This document shows positions 52,480 through 64,000 of a stretch of DNA of 64,000 nt, piece after piece. The stretch lies in contig NW_027017959.1 in the NCBI RefSeq assembly GCF_032854445.1, positions 186,001 through 250,000 on the forward strand. Reading direction: 5' to 3'. Position 1 is the stretch's first letter; the number at the start of each line of letters is the position of its first letter. A model generated the notes under the pieces. It worked only from the letters and a program-made list of their open reading frames with translations. It was not told where the DNA came from and ran no database searches. Position numbers and translations under genes: made by a program. This DNA is from Liolophura sinensis (Eukaryota; Mollusca; Polyplacophora; Chitonida; Chitonidae).

Positions 52480-55400
52480 TTAAACACACTCGGGAACACT
52501 GCCCACATCTAGTATGAAATTGTGTGTTAGACGAGAATGCCCAACACAACACCTAGTTAAAACTACTTGGTCTCTACGAGACATTAGCCAGGCATAAGTA
52601 TTGTAGCCAATGACAGGATGAATAGCATGCAGTTTATTATAGATCTGCAAGTCCCATTCACCCTGCCAAAGGCGACCAATATATTTAAGAATATTGGACT
52701 TCATGCCAGTATAAGGGATTTTAATCTTAGATATGGGTCTATTGAGGGCAGCTTTCGCATCCTTCTCTGAGACTGTTTCTATGGATACCAGTATGCCTTG
52801 GTATAATATCCTTCCCCTTTCTAATTAGTTTTCTATGTATGGCTAAAATTTGAAGGATCAAAGGATTTTTACAGTTATTATTCTGTATTGTCAAAAGGCA
52901 AGAGAGCAAGTCACTGCATACCAATGCCTTCGGGCACGCGCAGAAGAAACATATCATCAGGCCAGGAGTATAACTCTGACCTTGGCAGAGAATATTGAAG
53001 AAGAGGATGGAAGAAGAAAGGCAGACACTCGCTGCTCCATGACATCTGCAGCCGCAACCCTGTCCCCATCCTTTGACCCGTCAGTGTATATAAATTTATA
53101 ATCCATATAATCAGCCTTAATTTGAGAAAAACCTTGCTGAATTATAAGAGGATTTATAGTGGATTTATTATATTTAAGTAGATCAAATATCAGTTTGGGT
53201 TGTGAAAGAAGCCATGGAGGAGACTCCGGAACTATATCCTCCAACTTGATGTTAGCTCCCACAATATGGTAGCGTATATGAAAACCAAACGGAAGGATCT
53301 TACTGCGACTTTTATTAAATTTATCTACATAACATGGATTGAAAACAGTTGTAGGCAGGGTTTGTTGGATGAGCTTTAAGCTTAGTAGGATATTGAAGGT
53401 TCAGTTTTATACGTCTGTTATATAAAGAAGGCTCATTTGCCTCCACGTATAAACTCTCTACTGATGAGGTTCTAAAAGCACCAAGGCTGAGCCTCAGACC
53501 TTGGTGATAACCAGGATCCAACATTTTAATATACGACTTCCTAGCGGAGCCGTAAATGATGAATCCATAGTCCAATTTAAACCTCACCAGACAGCGATAT
53601 AAATTAAGTAAAACTGATCGGTCAGCTCCCCAATCGGTGCTAGACACGATCTTAATTACATCTAGAGCCTTTGTACATTTAGCTTTAAGCATTTTAATAT
53701 GAGGTATAAAAGATAGCTTACAATCAAATATTGTACCTAAAATTTTGTTTCTCCAACAATTTTGACTGGGTTCACCACAAAATTAAGCTCGGGATCAAGA
53801 TGAAGTTTCTGTTTGTTACAAAAATGCATACCGACGGTTTTAGACGTTGAAAATCTGAAACCGTTTTCAGTTGTACATTTCTCGACCTTACTGAGACAAA
53901 GCTGTGTTATTCATATTCTTAGTTCGGTAGCATATATGGAAATCATTTACATATAAAGATCCCTCTGTGCCCGATGTTAAAGTTTTTGCCAGGCTATTTA
54001 TTTTTATGCTGAACAGATTTGGTGATAGAATGCTGCCCTGGGGTACACCCATTTCCTGCTCGCAAGAGTCATAAAGCGTGGAACCAACCGGTACCTTAAA
54101 CTGACGATAAGATAAAAATTCCGATATAAATAAAGGTAAGCAACCTTTTAATCCGATATCCGCCATATCCTTTAAAATACCATATTTCCATGTGGTTTCG
54201 TAGGCCTTTTCAAGGTCAGAAAATATGGACACCACATACTCGTTACGTTGATGAAGCCATCGTGAAGAAAAAGGTTTCGAATCGAACAAGGTGGTCCATG
54301 GTAGATCTACCTCGCCGAAACCAACGTTGAATACTAGAGAGAAACTAGTTGGTTTAGAGAAACCAAACAAGTATGTCGTTGATCATCCGTTCCGTAGTCT
54401 TACAAATACAGCTGGTAAGAGTTATGGGACGGTAATTATTTGGATCAGTATGATCCTTACCCTGTTTGGGAACCGGGATATTACACGCCTCTCTCCATAA
54501 TGGTTGAAAATTATCAGTTATCCAAATATCATAAAGCAATTCCAAGAGAGTCTCCAGTGGTTTAGGTGATAAAAGGTTCAGAAACTTGTAATACACGTTA
54601 TCAGGACCACAAGCAAGGCCTTTCTTAATGCAGTTTTAAGTTTCTCGATATTAAAAGGACAATTATAACCTTCTAATTTTTTAGAAGAAAAGGGCAATAT
54701 AATTTTCCCCTTCTGGGTTTTAATATTTTGGAATTGTGAAGAATAATTCTCATCAGAAGGTTTCTGGGAAATTGTCTCAGCTAATTTATTGGCTATATCG
54801 GGTGGAGACGTGAATATATTATCTCCATCTTTAAAATGCTGAACTTTTGCGCTTAAGTTTCTGAACCATGTTCCAAGCCTTACGCATGGGTGTTTTTGAC
54901 GTAATGCCCGAAACAAATTTCCGCCAACAAGATCGTGTCTGACTTCAGTAATCGACAAGCCTTAGCTCTGAAAATACGAACCTGGTTTAACTTATTATTA
55001 TTAGAACATATATTAAAATTTCGCTTGGCCTTTTTGCGGTCCTTAATGGCTTTGAGACAGTCCTTATTATAACAGGATTTACTGTTGAATTTGGGATTTG
55101 TCGAGGCCGTAGGGATAGTTCTATCGGCAGCTCGTAATGCAAGCTCGTAAAATTTTAATATAGGATGATCTACTTTATTGAGAGTCTCTGGAGTGACATC
55201 CGCCTGATAAAACATCTCAAATGCGGTCCAGTCTGCTTTATCGAATTTCCACCTAGCTACACGTTCTAAAGAATTAGAAGTGATATGCCCTAGGGTTATA
55301 GGAAAATGGTCACTACCAAATAGATCGTCATACACCTAAGAAAAATAATCAAGGAGAGTGAGTGAGTGAGTGCTTGGGGTTTAACATCGTACTCAACAAT

Positions 55401-56150
55401 TTTTCAGTCATATGACGACGAAGGAATCATTAGGGTGCATGTAAGTGTAATGTGCCTCCTTGTTGCAGGACGGATTTCCACCGCTCTTTTATTTAGTGCT
55501 GCTTCACTGAGACGACTTACCGAAGGCAAGTAAGCCGCACCGCCCGAGCCATTATACTGATACGGGTCAACCAGTCGTTGCACGATCCCCTTCATGCTGA
55601 ACGCCAAGCGAGGAAGTTACAACTTCCTCTTTTAAAGTATTAGGTGTGACTCGATCAAGGATTGATCCTGGATCTACCGGTCCCGAAAATCAAGGAAAAA
55701 TAATGGATCTGTGTTAGTAAGGTCAATAGCAGATTAAGCGCCATTACCCGGATGTAAATAGGTATAAAGTCACATAGTTCCTCCTTCGAGAAAAAGTCTT
55801 CCACAACCTTGCCCTTATCATTTATATATACACGGAACATAATGTGATTACTTCAGACAATGAAACACGGACGGCCACAGCCTGAAGCTCTGTATCCACA
55901 GAAACAGGGCTGTGGATAATATTGTTATTTATGAAGATCGAGCAGCGGCCTGCAGTTCACTCTTCTTTAATACAATAGGTGCCATAAAGTAATTAATAAT
56001 TTTTCAGAGTCATGTTATCTTGATCAGATGTCTCCAGGTGAAATTCATGAAGACAGAAGGCAATAGGATTTAATGATTGAACTAGCTGTGTTATTTCAAT
56101 AAAATTTACCTTAATACCTGGACAATCCCAATTTTGTCTAAGGAAGACAT
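52480..56150 (-). pseudogene. LINE ORF2: endonuclease, RT, RNase H (copy H)
   Basis: The start codon is probably the ATG at 56150 (MSSLDKI). Endonuclease pieces run to about 54900 with VHDDLFGSDHFPI-like sequence after the SINE. RT is at 54958-53900 (DPNNYRPITLTSCICKTTER, KVPVGSTLYDSCEQEMGVPQ, GSILSPNLFSIKINSLAKTL, GSLYVNDFHICYR). The YVDD box reads YVND here. The linker is at 53692-53321 (SLGAFRTSSVESLYVEANEP) and RNase H at 53262-52957 (KFIYTDGSKDGDR) and 52957-52480. At least six frame changes. It would have been a self-sufficient copying enzyme. Confidence 0.85.
55356..55687 (-). mobile_element. tRNA-derived SINE, CACT-tail family
   Basis: A second copy of the SINE at 4847-5176, in opposite orientation, with its tail GAGTGAGTGAGTGAGTGC at the left. 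A 9-bp duplication AATCAAGGA (55347-55355 and 55688-55696) flanks it. It interrupts the endonuclease of LINE copy H. Confidence 0.88.
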
Positions 56151-56409
56151 TATGGAGAAAGATGTATGGGGAATTTCTCTTTATGTTTGGACCGCGGACG
56201 ACCGTTCTCTGGAGATTCACTGTTAGATCTGCCCGGTTCGGGTGATGAATCCATCACATCCACATCTGATTTTGAAGGACCAACGATCCAAACTTATTAA
56301 GAGTTTGGATAGGGACCTTAGTGGCCTTAGAGGGACGCTCTGTTGGGCCACTGGGTTTATTAGTTTTATTGTTATTACTTGGAGGTATTTTTGCGGACGT
56401 ATTTTTGTT

Positions 56410-57478
56410 TTAAGGTTGATTAGGTTTAGGGTTATCGGGTTGGTCGGTATTATTCGCTAGTTTTATCTGTTGCACTGAGGTAGTCTGGGTTGAGAAACTA
56501 TTGAAAGCAGGTAGAACAGTAGGGTCAACAGAAACAGGACAAGGTTCCTGGTTTCCAATGGGACAGGTCATTGATGTTTGAGTAGCAACAGATGCTACTC
56601 GCTTGAGGGCATTGGCAAATGAAATCTGCAGTGAGGTATTAGAAGGCAAGACTAGTTCGCGTGCTTTCTGATACGATATATTGTTTTTGGTTTTTATGGT
56701 GATTATTTGATTTTCTTGTATCAAAAATTGAGTGTCCCTGGAGGGGGCCATGTGAACTCCACTGTAATTGCAGCATTTAACTGTGCTGCTACAGTCAAAA
56801 CCATCATGTCCCTCACTGCTGCACCGGAAACAAACCAGTTTATGTTTACATTGGCCCTTTGCATGACCAAACTTTTAATGGTTGAAACAACGTGTCGGGT
56901 TAGGGATATATAAGTCCGCACTAACCCTGTACGGGCAAATGTAGATATGCGACGGGACAGATTTACTGTTGAAGGTCAGAAGATATGTATTTAGTTTAAT
57001 GATGTCACCAAATTTCTTCGTAGTGAAGTGTTTCACTCTGGTAACAACCTGTGATTTTAGTTCTGTGCAGATTTCCTCTTGTGATAAATCAATGATATCC
57101 TGATCTCTGTCACGTATAATTCCCTGACAGCTGTTCAGGGAATTATGAGGGTAGGTATACACAGGAATATCAGTGTTTTTGTTCAGAGGTAATAAATTTA
57201 TGGATTGTTTTCCCGAAACAGGAGTAATTTTTGGATGGTTTTAAAGTACCTGCTGAACCCTGTAAGGCCCTTTTAAGTACAAATGGATGAATTTTTGAGG
57301 CCGGCTTCTGTTCACTCGTTGTTGAGAGAACTATAAATACCGGCAAACTGTCCTGTCGGTTATCAACCGAGTCGGATAAAACATCTAACTTCCTCTTTTT
57401 GTTAGCACTTGAAATTAACTGAGAGGAAGACCTGGTAGTTATAATAGAGGCATTAGAAGAAAGGTTTGAAGAAGACAT
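56410..57478 (-). pseudogene. LINE gag-like ORF1 (copy H)
   Basis: It starts MSSSNLSSNASIITTRSS at 57478, then a basic KKRKLDVLSDSVD stretch, LPVFIVLSTTSEQKPASK and, in the next frame, a middle domain (AELKSQVVTRVKHFTTKKFG-like, LNTYLLTFNSKSVPSHIY). The knuckle region lies at about 56910-56760 in another frame. The C-terminal part (56751-56410) includes ITIKTKNNISYQKARELVL and LQISFANALKRVASVATQTS. Frameshifts near 57170 and 56900. Confidence 0.8.
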
Positions 57479-58118
57479 GGCATATAGGTTATAAACGTTC
57501 ACCCCATGTGTTCTCAACCCACCACGGAGTGGCAACAAGGGCGATGTCTGAACCTGCGGAGGCCCAGCAGGAAAGACACCAAGGACTCCACATGAGGTAT
57601 ACTCAAATAGATGGCCTTGATATACCCATTTCCCGATCACGAGCTCCTCCGTCTCTCACCCGATGAGGATGGCAGCATATCAGACACGAACTACTTGACT
57701 GACCCATGAGCCGCCTCCCCAAACGTAATCCCTCGAAGGAAAGTTGAAATATATCCTTTATTGTCTTATGAATGTTATAGAGAAAACTTTGACCACGCCG
57801 AGACAAGACGTGACAAGGCCGATTGATCAGACCGGGCCCATCCGACCTCCCATCTCTCTTCAAGTAAGGGCCAAAGTCGCGTGTTGGGCGTGAGGATCTC
57901 GCAAGACCAACTCGCCCTCAGCCACCAGGATCCCGTCCTCGGAGACCACGGGTTGCAACCCACGGCAAACAGGTCGCTCTCCGGTTGCCTCCCACACAAC
58001 GGGGAAAACGTGAGCCTATTATATTCACCGGGCTCGCACAGGAGAGTTCTAGGTTAGTCGACTTTTACGACAAGCTTACCTAGGGAACTGAGGTTCTATT
58101 CTTATCACTCCACGGGGG

Positions 58119-58435
58119 GATATTTCTTGGTACATTCTTGGTCAATACATAAGACTTGTGCGCTGTTGACACTTTCTCAATACCCAAACCTCCTTTATGC
58201 ATTTTTATACGCCCTCGCCTTAGGCCGAGCGTATTATGTTATGGGGATTTAGTCCGCCTATATTCGTGTCGGGGATATATCTCCAATTGCTTTTCACGGA
58301 TATTTTTTGGTGGATACATAGATACACAAATGACGTTGTGTCGCGACTTACATTTGTTCATTTCCGAGGTCGTGATACTAACCACATATCTTTTTATATG
58401 GTACAAAAAAGGAAAATGGCTATGATTTCGTGTCC
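58119..58435. other. Unassigned sequence between LINE copies
   Basis: No repeat family was recognised. Short open frames on the plus strand (58156-58478) are hydrophobic and Cys/Phe-rich without any motif I know. Confidence 0.4.
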
Positions 58436-58439
58436 TCCT

Positions 58440-60175
58440 CAGTGGAAAAGGATCGATTATAATCTTCTACATTATTAGAAGAAAAGGGCAATTTTATTTT
58501 CTCCTTTTGTTTTTTAATATGCTGAAACTCAGCAGTATAATTCTCAGCGGAAGATTTCTGAGATGTGGTTTGAGCTAGTTTGTTAGCTATATCAGATGGA
58601 GATGTTAATAAGGTATCTCCATTTCTTAACTGCTGAACGTTGACTTTATTGTTTTTGCTCTTAAATTTCTGAACCATGTTCCAGACCTTAGGCATCCCTG
58701 ACGTAATGCCTGAAACAAAATTCGGGGGCCTCCGTGGCTCAGTTGGTTAGCGCGCTAGCGCACCGTAATGAACCAGGAGTCTCTCACCAATGCGGTCGCT
58801 ATGAGTTCAAGTCCAGCTCATGCTGGCTTCCTCTCCGGCCGTATGTGGGAAGGTCTTCCAGCAACCTGCGGATGGTCGTGGGTTTTCCCCGGGCTGTGCC
58901 CGGTTTCCGCCCACCATAATGCTGGCCGCCGTCGTATAAGTGAAATATTCTTGAGTACGGCGTAAAACACCAATCAAAGAAAGAAATAAAATTCACCAAC
59001 GAGATCGTCTCTTGGACTTCATAAATCAATGAGCCTTAGCTCTAAATACACAGACCTGGTTTAAGTTATTATTATTACGATAATGATTAAACCTGGTCTC
59101 GGCCTTTTTACGGGTTTACTTTTGGATTCGGAGTTAGAGCGAATCTACCTCTGTGGATGCCCAGCAGAGAATAGAAACAGGTATTGCTGGAACGGTATAC
59201 TGGAACAAAGTTCTACTCGATTGACCCATTAGTAACCCTCTTCTACACTGGTCCCAAGCAATAGGATCTGAAGAAAAACCAAATTGACGTCACGGTAAAG
59301 ACAAAGGGGGCCAAGTGTAAGGCTTGACGCGACCAGCCGATTGATTAGACCGGTGTCATCCGACCTCCAGCTTCTCTCCCAGTAAGGGCCAAAGTGGTGT
59401 GTTGGGTGTGAGGATATCGCCAGACCAGCATGCCTTCAGCCACCAGGATCCCGTGCACGGAGATTCAGGGAATGCTGACAGGATGTGAAAACGGATATAT
59501 CAGATATTTTATTGAATGTAAGTAAAGTTTTCGATTGTTTTTGACGAAAACAAGTGAAAATATCGCTGCGCCGTGAAGATTTTTGAGGCCGGCTTTTGTT
59601 CAATCTTGGTTGAGAGACCAATGAAAGCTGCTCAACTTTCCGGATTATTACCATGCAAGTTCGACAAGGCTTCCAACTTCCTCTTTTTATCAGCATTTGA
59701 CGTCGGCTGCGAGGAAGCGCTAATGAATACATTAGAAACATCAGACAGAAGGTTTAAGGAGAACATAATAGATACATAATAAGATTTCACCTCACGTGTT
59801 CCTCACCCACCACGGAGTGCCAACAAGGGCGATTCGAGAGAAATGACAGGCGTGACCAAGCCGATCGATTGGACGGGCCCATCCGGCCTCCCTTCTCTCT
59901 CCAAGCAAGGGCCAAAGTTGTGTGTTGGGCGTGAGGATCTTGGAAGACCAACACGCCCTTAGCCACCAGGATCCGGTCCTCGGAGAGTACGGGTCGCAAC
60001 CCACGGGAAACAGGTCACTCTCCGGTTGCCTCTCGCATAATCCAGATGTGAGCCTATTGTACTTACCCCGCCCACACGGGGGGAGCTCTGGGTTAGTCGC
60101 CTTTTATGACAAGCTTGCCAAGACAGAGGTCCTATTCTTTTTACTGGGGACACCCCAAGGGGAGCACAGGTTGCT
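58440..60175 (-). mobile_element. LINE copy I, internally deleted
   Basis: From 60175: 5' UTR (to about 59800), gag N-terminus (59760-59470, with KKRKLEALSNLHGNNP-like sequence in a broken frame), a second partial 5'-UTR-like piece (59460-59330), then RT N-terminal region (about 59130-58440; ENYTAEFQHIKKQKEKIKLP at 58695-58420). Endonuclease and everything after the RT start are missing. A SINE lies at 58724-58987. Confidence 0.75.
58724..58987 (+). mobile_element. tRNA-derived SINE, GAATATTC-tail family (full length)
   Basis: A 264-bp copy flanked by AAAATTC (58717-58723 and 58988-58994). It has an A box in CCGTGGCTCAGTTGGTTAGC, a B-box-like GAGTTCAAGTCCAGC, the body CTCTCCGGCCGTATGTGGGA and the tail GAATATTCTTGAGTACGGCG, ending in CAATCAAAGAAAGAAAT. 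It sits in the RT-leader region of LINE copy I. Confidence 0.9.
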
Positions 60176-60204
60176 TTCAGTCGCCTAGAACATACTATGC
60201 GTGT

Positions 60205-60370
60205 TCCTACATTACTTAAAACTGTTGACTGCATAATTTCGTCCTTTTTCGTACATTATATACTTTCTTAGAACTGCGATGGTTTGTGTTAGATGTGGCT
60301 TTGGGAATTTACGTTGCGATTATTGACCAAGAACGTCCTGACTGGTTGACGGCTGGAATACAAATATCTG
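60205..60370 (+). mobile_element. Possible diverged Penelope-like 3' end
   Basis: Weak resemblance to the Penelope-like 3' terminus: TTGCGATTATTGACCAAGAACG compares with TTGCGATTATCGACTTGGAACG, and GTTAGATGTGGCTTTGGGAA with the preceding block. The remainder is too diverged to align by eye. Confidence 0.35.
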
Positions 60371-60399
60371 TTTCGACGCACAGATTCAGGTGAATCTGA

Positions 60400-61184
60400 T
60401 TTCTTCGTAGTGAGACTCTACGAGACTTTCCACAAGTATAAGAATTGTAGCCAATGACAGGATAAAGAAGACAAATGGGAATTACGAGTTAGAGATTAGA
60501 CTTTCCGTGCTATTTTAATAAAATTAGACGGGTTTTTGTGTTTAGACGGAGGAGCACCTTTATTAGCGATGCACGGTTCGATCTCCCCGGCGTGGTTGAT
60601 AACCGCTTCTAAATTTCTAATACAAATGGTCTACTTCCGCCCTTGGCCTGAAGGGACGCTGGGTATGTCATGGTGGCCTTAGTACCCTCATTCTTAGCTT
60701 TATTGACAAAGGAAATACGTACAGGAATGACAAAGGAAGCAACACCTCTGAGTCTCCTGATAAGACATGTTGTTTTTGACTTCGTTTTATTGAATTTTTT
60801 ATTAATGTTTTATGCCTTATCCAAGAATACTTCATTTATTATGGTGAGAGGAAACAAGACACAGCCCAGAGGAAAACCTTTTTACCTTTGATATTGATAT
60901 TCTGCTATCTCTCTCTATATATAAAATTGGACACCTCCGAGAAGAAACACTGTGATCTCTGTTGCAGTTCAAACACTTCGAACAGTTCTTGCAATCGAAG
61001 CCCTCGTCTTTCCAACAACACTGAAAACTGCTGACGGTTAATTAGACTGTATAATTAACCACCATTTACGATTCGTTTAGAATCTCGTATCTATAAATCT
61101 TAAATCTTACTGACTTTCCACCAAATAATCTTAAGTATATTTGTCACCTTTGGGAAGGTGAATAGAACGCACAAGTGCATTGTA
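60400..61184. other. Mostly unassigned, with two short LINE remnants
   Basis: 60405-60470 resembles the minus-strand RNase H tail (CACAAGTATAAGAATTGTAGCCA). 61120-61180 resembles its plus-strand counterpart (AATCTTAAGTATATTTGTCACC). In between lies sequence without recognisable genes; one open frame (60670-60891) has a hydrophobic segment but no motif. Confidence 0.5.
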
Positions 61185-63484
61185 TAATGCATTCCATACA
61201 CCCTCATTGCCAATTGCTTGCAAATTCGATACCCATGTTACATGTATGTCATGAAGAGACCGTGTAGTTCTAACGAGGTGCTTTATTGGGTCTCTTCGTG
61301 TCACACACAAGTTTATATTTCAATTTCTCATATATGAATTATCTTACAATGTCCTTGGTGACGCTATCATTTTATATTTTGGTTTGTGTCATCAAACAGA
61401 CTTTTTATACATCTGTTTTTATTCTGGTGGTGTATTTATCAACACACACTTTAATATATTATAGATTTTAAACATCTGAATTGACGGTTGAATAGTTTTA
61501 CGGCGTTTGGCGTTATCTGAGGTAGCTTTAAACGCGTGCATCTGTTTTTATTTGATTTTGGATATTCCAATCTGATGAAAAACTATTTCCTGTCTCCTTG
61601 GTTCAAACAATCTTGAAACGGTATGGGTGAATTATAATCAAAGTGGACATAATATACACATACAGCATTAAAAGTAAAAACAGTAGCGGCGACAGCGTGA
61701 TAGTTGGCAAATGGTCACACGTAACCGGCGAATTACGGCCTTTTGTCAACTTATCCTTCGCAAGGTAGGGTTTTATTCCAACTATGTAAATGTATTAATA
61801 GTACCAAATTACACGGCCATAGCAACATGGCTTAAGCAGAATTCCGTCATCTTAATTAGCTTTTAATATACGTCACTGGTCAACAATTACTCAAAATGAT
61901 GTGTTGTCACCCAAGTTAAGAATTAAATTAAATCTTAGCATATAATAACATTAAAACAATGCAAACCCATTATCGTCTACTGATTTATAGTGCTCATGAA
62001 TATTCTTGAGGACGGCGTAAAACACCAATCAAATGTCGTAGTGCTCACGTCCTGCCACGTAATAATTATATTTGAAAAAGGCCAACGTAAACAAAATATT
62101 GAACCATCTAGGATAGGGGCATCTCGTGGCCCCTTTGTTACAATAAGCACTCGTGGTCTCGTTTGTAAGCATTCCGTTATTTGCAGACTACTTGCCTAAG
62201 TATTTCCGACATGGGGTAGCCTAAGTATTTCCGACATGTAGTAGTTTGCCAGAGGTTGGTGGTTGCCCTCACAGGAAAACTCACTGTTACAGGGCAAGTG
62301 CAAAATTCTTTTGAAGGTTGTTAAATATAACATTTGTTGGAAGAGACTGGTTTCGAACTGAAAAGTCATGTAAACTGCAGACCACGGTAAAGACTATATA
62401 CAGCGTTTACATGAGTGAAGCGCTGAGACATTTTATTGTTTTTTCTTTTGATATTTTCAACTGTTTTACAATATCACTCTCTACCTAAATGTCTTCATAA
62501 CAACAACTGTTCCTAGAAACGTTGCAGTAACTGGTCATGAAATACTATCGGATCATAGACGTAAAGGCATGTTATTTGGTCTGAATTGTGTAGAATAAAG
62601 TCAATGTTCCCTTTCACTGAACTGACATATCCATATTGTAAAAATAGTACAAAACGGAAATCATTCCCCCAGCGTAACAACCACTGTCAATGCGAGTACA
62701 GAATGGTCGAGGAGTCAAGTCGCGGTACAATCACTGAATCTGATGAGTGTTCCAGATCTTTTTGTTCACCTCCTGACAGGTTTGTCCGTCACAAACATCG
62801 TATTCGTATAGTAATTGCTATGTCGTCTTTGTGCATAGCGTTTCGTCTACCTATGCATTGTCAAATCGGTCTTTGAAGAAAGACGGTGGGGAAAAGCATC
62901 GAGGTAATCAGACACCAGAAAAGGGAACAATTCTAGCGACTGGGTGGGGCAGGAAATTGTGCCTCAGCCTTTGCCAAACATCCTTTTCTAATGAAGACAT
63001 AGAGAATTCTACCAAAACATGTGGTATCAAAGACATGGTGGTAAGGAGAGGCTTGTTCCTGTCCGAAAGGGTGTAATCCGTGTGTTCATCAGTATCATCT
63101 GTTGTGTATCTGGAATATTTTTGACATTAAGCGTTAGGACGATCGAGAATAAAGGCGTTAGAGCCACATTTTGACACCTTGTAATTTATACTTCCGCCTA
63201 GTTTTTGTGTTGCATGTTGTATGAACAATTATGATTGCAATCAGCTGTAACAAAGAAGGAAAACCGACGATTTTTTTGTCGCCCGGTGATAGCTGCGTAC
63301 TGTTCTGGCACTCATAGAAAAATTCCACCTTCCTTTCCATTGTTTTCCCGCATGATGTTTCATTTTCGTGCTTCTTATAACTACATTATTGACGTCTATA
63401 CATCAATTTTCCCCTAAACAGAATTTTCGGGACTATGATATATGCTGTATTATATTAGTGCTGCTGGCCAACTTTTCACCCCCG
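61185..63484. other. 2.3 kb without recognisable genes or repeats
   Basis: The only assignable piece is a 40-bp SINE tail remnant at 61995-62035 (GAATATTCTTGAGGACGGCG and CACCAATCAAA). A short direct repeat CCTAAGTATTTCCGACATG occurs twice at about 62195-62240. Open frames such as 62586-62876 show no family motif. It could be intron or intergenic host DNA. Confidence 0.5.
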
Positions 63485-64000
63485 TTTGGTCTCCAGGGGT
63501 TAAAAGAATATGACCACAGCCCTCTAGGCAAGGTTGTTGTAAAGGCGACTAACCTAGAGCTTTCCGTGTAGGACCGGTGAATATGATAGGCTACCATCTT
63601 CTCGGTAGTGTGAGAGAACCCGGGACCGACCTGTTTGCCGTGGGTTGCGACCCGTAATTTCCGAGGACGGGAACCTGGTGGCTTAGGGCGTGTTAGTCTT
63701 GCAAAATCCTCGCGTCCAACACGCCATTTTCGCCCTTACTTAGACAGAGTCGGAAGATTGGATGTACCGGTCTGATCAATCGGCTGGTCGCGTTAAGCCC
63801 AACACTTGATCCCTTTTGTCATTCTTTTACTTAGTGTGATGCCAAATTTGTAACAAGGTAAAATAAAAAATAGATCCATTTGTACTAAAAACAACGATAG
63901 ATGCCTATACTGGAACTTCAAAACAAGTCCAGAAAATGACAGCTGGAAGCAGTTTATTGGAATGTTCCAAAAATCATCAACACACAAATTTACTGAGAAT
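63485..64000 (+). mobile_element. LINE copy J, 5' end, continuing off the window
   Basis: The 5' UTR starts near CCAGGGGTTAAAAGAATATGAC and has CCCTCTAGGCAAGG, CTAACCTAGAGC and CGTGGGTTGCGACCCGTAAT. The gag N-terminal coding region begins after 63850 and matches the one in copy C (ATCCATTTGTACTAAAAACA against ACCCATTTGTATTTAAAAAA). The element is cut by the window edge. Confidence 0.75.

Larger units (their letters stand above)
52275..58118 (-). mobile_element. LINE copy H (most complete copy)
   Basis: Read from 58118: 5' UTR beginning near CCCCCGTGGAGTGATAAGAA (to 57479), gag ORF1 (57478-56410), ORF2 (56150-52480) and the 3' UTR, which stops short at about 52275 without the usual GGCAATATTTC end. 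A SINE is inserted at 55356-55687. Length without the SINE is about 5.5 kb. It defines the order of domains for the family: gag, endonuclease, RT, RNase H. All ORFs carry stops and frameshifts. Confidence 0.88.

Noticed and set aside
62586-62876. A 96-codon plus-strand frame with several Cys residues
   Set aside because: No recognisable domain, no splice context and no homologous frame in the window.
1-64000. CRISPR arrays, bacterial operons or ribosomal RNA
   Set aside because: No spaced palindromic repeats, no bacterial gene layout and no rRNA blocks; introns, SINEs and LINEs show an animal genome.

Overview
The window is animal nuclear DNA and almost all of it is transposable elements stacked inside one another. 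Two tRNA-derived SINE families, one with a CACT-type tail and one ending in GAATATTCTTGAGTACGGCG followed by AAAT- or AAAG-type repeats, resemble SINEs I know from molluscan genomes. An I-type non-LTR retrotransposon (LINE) with an RNase H domain is very abundant. A mollusc, probably a bivalve or gastropod, is therefore the best guess, but this is inference from repeats. No complete host gene was found; the only candidate is one exon-like open stretch near 5.7-5.9 kb.

Layout. 0-34.5 kb is a mosaic of LINE copies on both strands (here lettered A-G). Two Tc1/mariner elements (955-2359 and 26169-27662), a complete PIF/Harbinger element (16722-20000, TSD TAA), a Penelope-like element (27719-29717) with several free 3'-end copies, SINEs, a 233-bp MITE and an internal fragment of a Polinton (13740-14340) are inserted in or between them. 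35198-49183 is a degraded Polinton/Maverick virus-like transposon. 49804-52110 is a spliced piggyBac transposase gene. 52275-58118 is the most complete LINE (copy H), followed by further LINE and SINE debris. About 60.4-63.5 kb has little recognisable content, and another LINE 5' end starts at 63485.

The Polinton carries protein-primed DNA polymerase B, a retrovirus-type integrase, an FtsK/HerA-type packaging ATPase, the double-jelly-roll major capsid protein and about nine further conserved or hypothetical genes. They are packed tightly on both strands between short inverted termini starting AGTAGTATAC. Nearly every gene has stops or frameshifts, and the integrase has lost its catalytic glutamate, so this is an old genomic copy. 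I see no adenovirus-type cysteine protease. The left end has a long hairpin and a tRNA-like Pol III module. The right end has a duplicated small gene and a ~50-bp sequence present three times.

The Harbinger element holds two genes on opposite strands that interlock: the last exon of the MADF/BESS protein lies in the transposase intron, and the second transposase exon lies in the MADF intron. The MADF/BESS gene reads open through four exons (326 codons plus stop), whereas the transposase is frameshifted.

Relative ages can be read from the nesting: LINE copies came first; Tc1, Penelope-like, Harbinger and SINE insertions came later.
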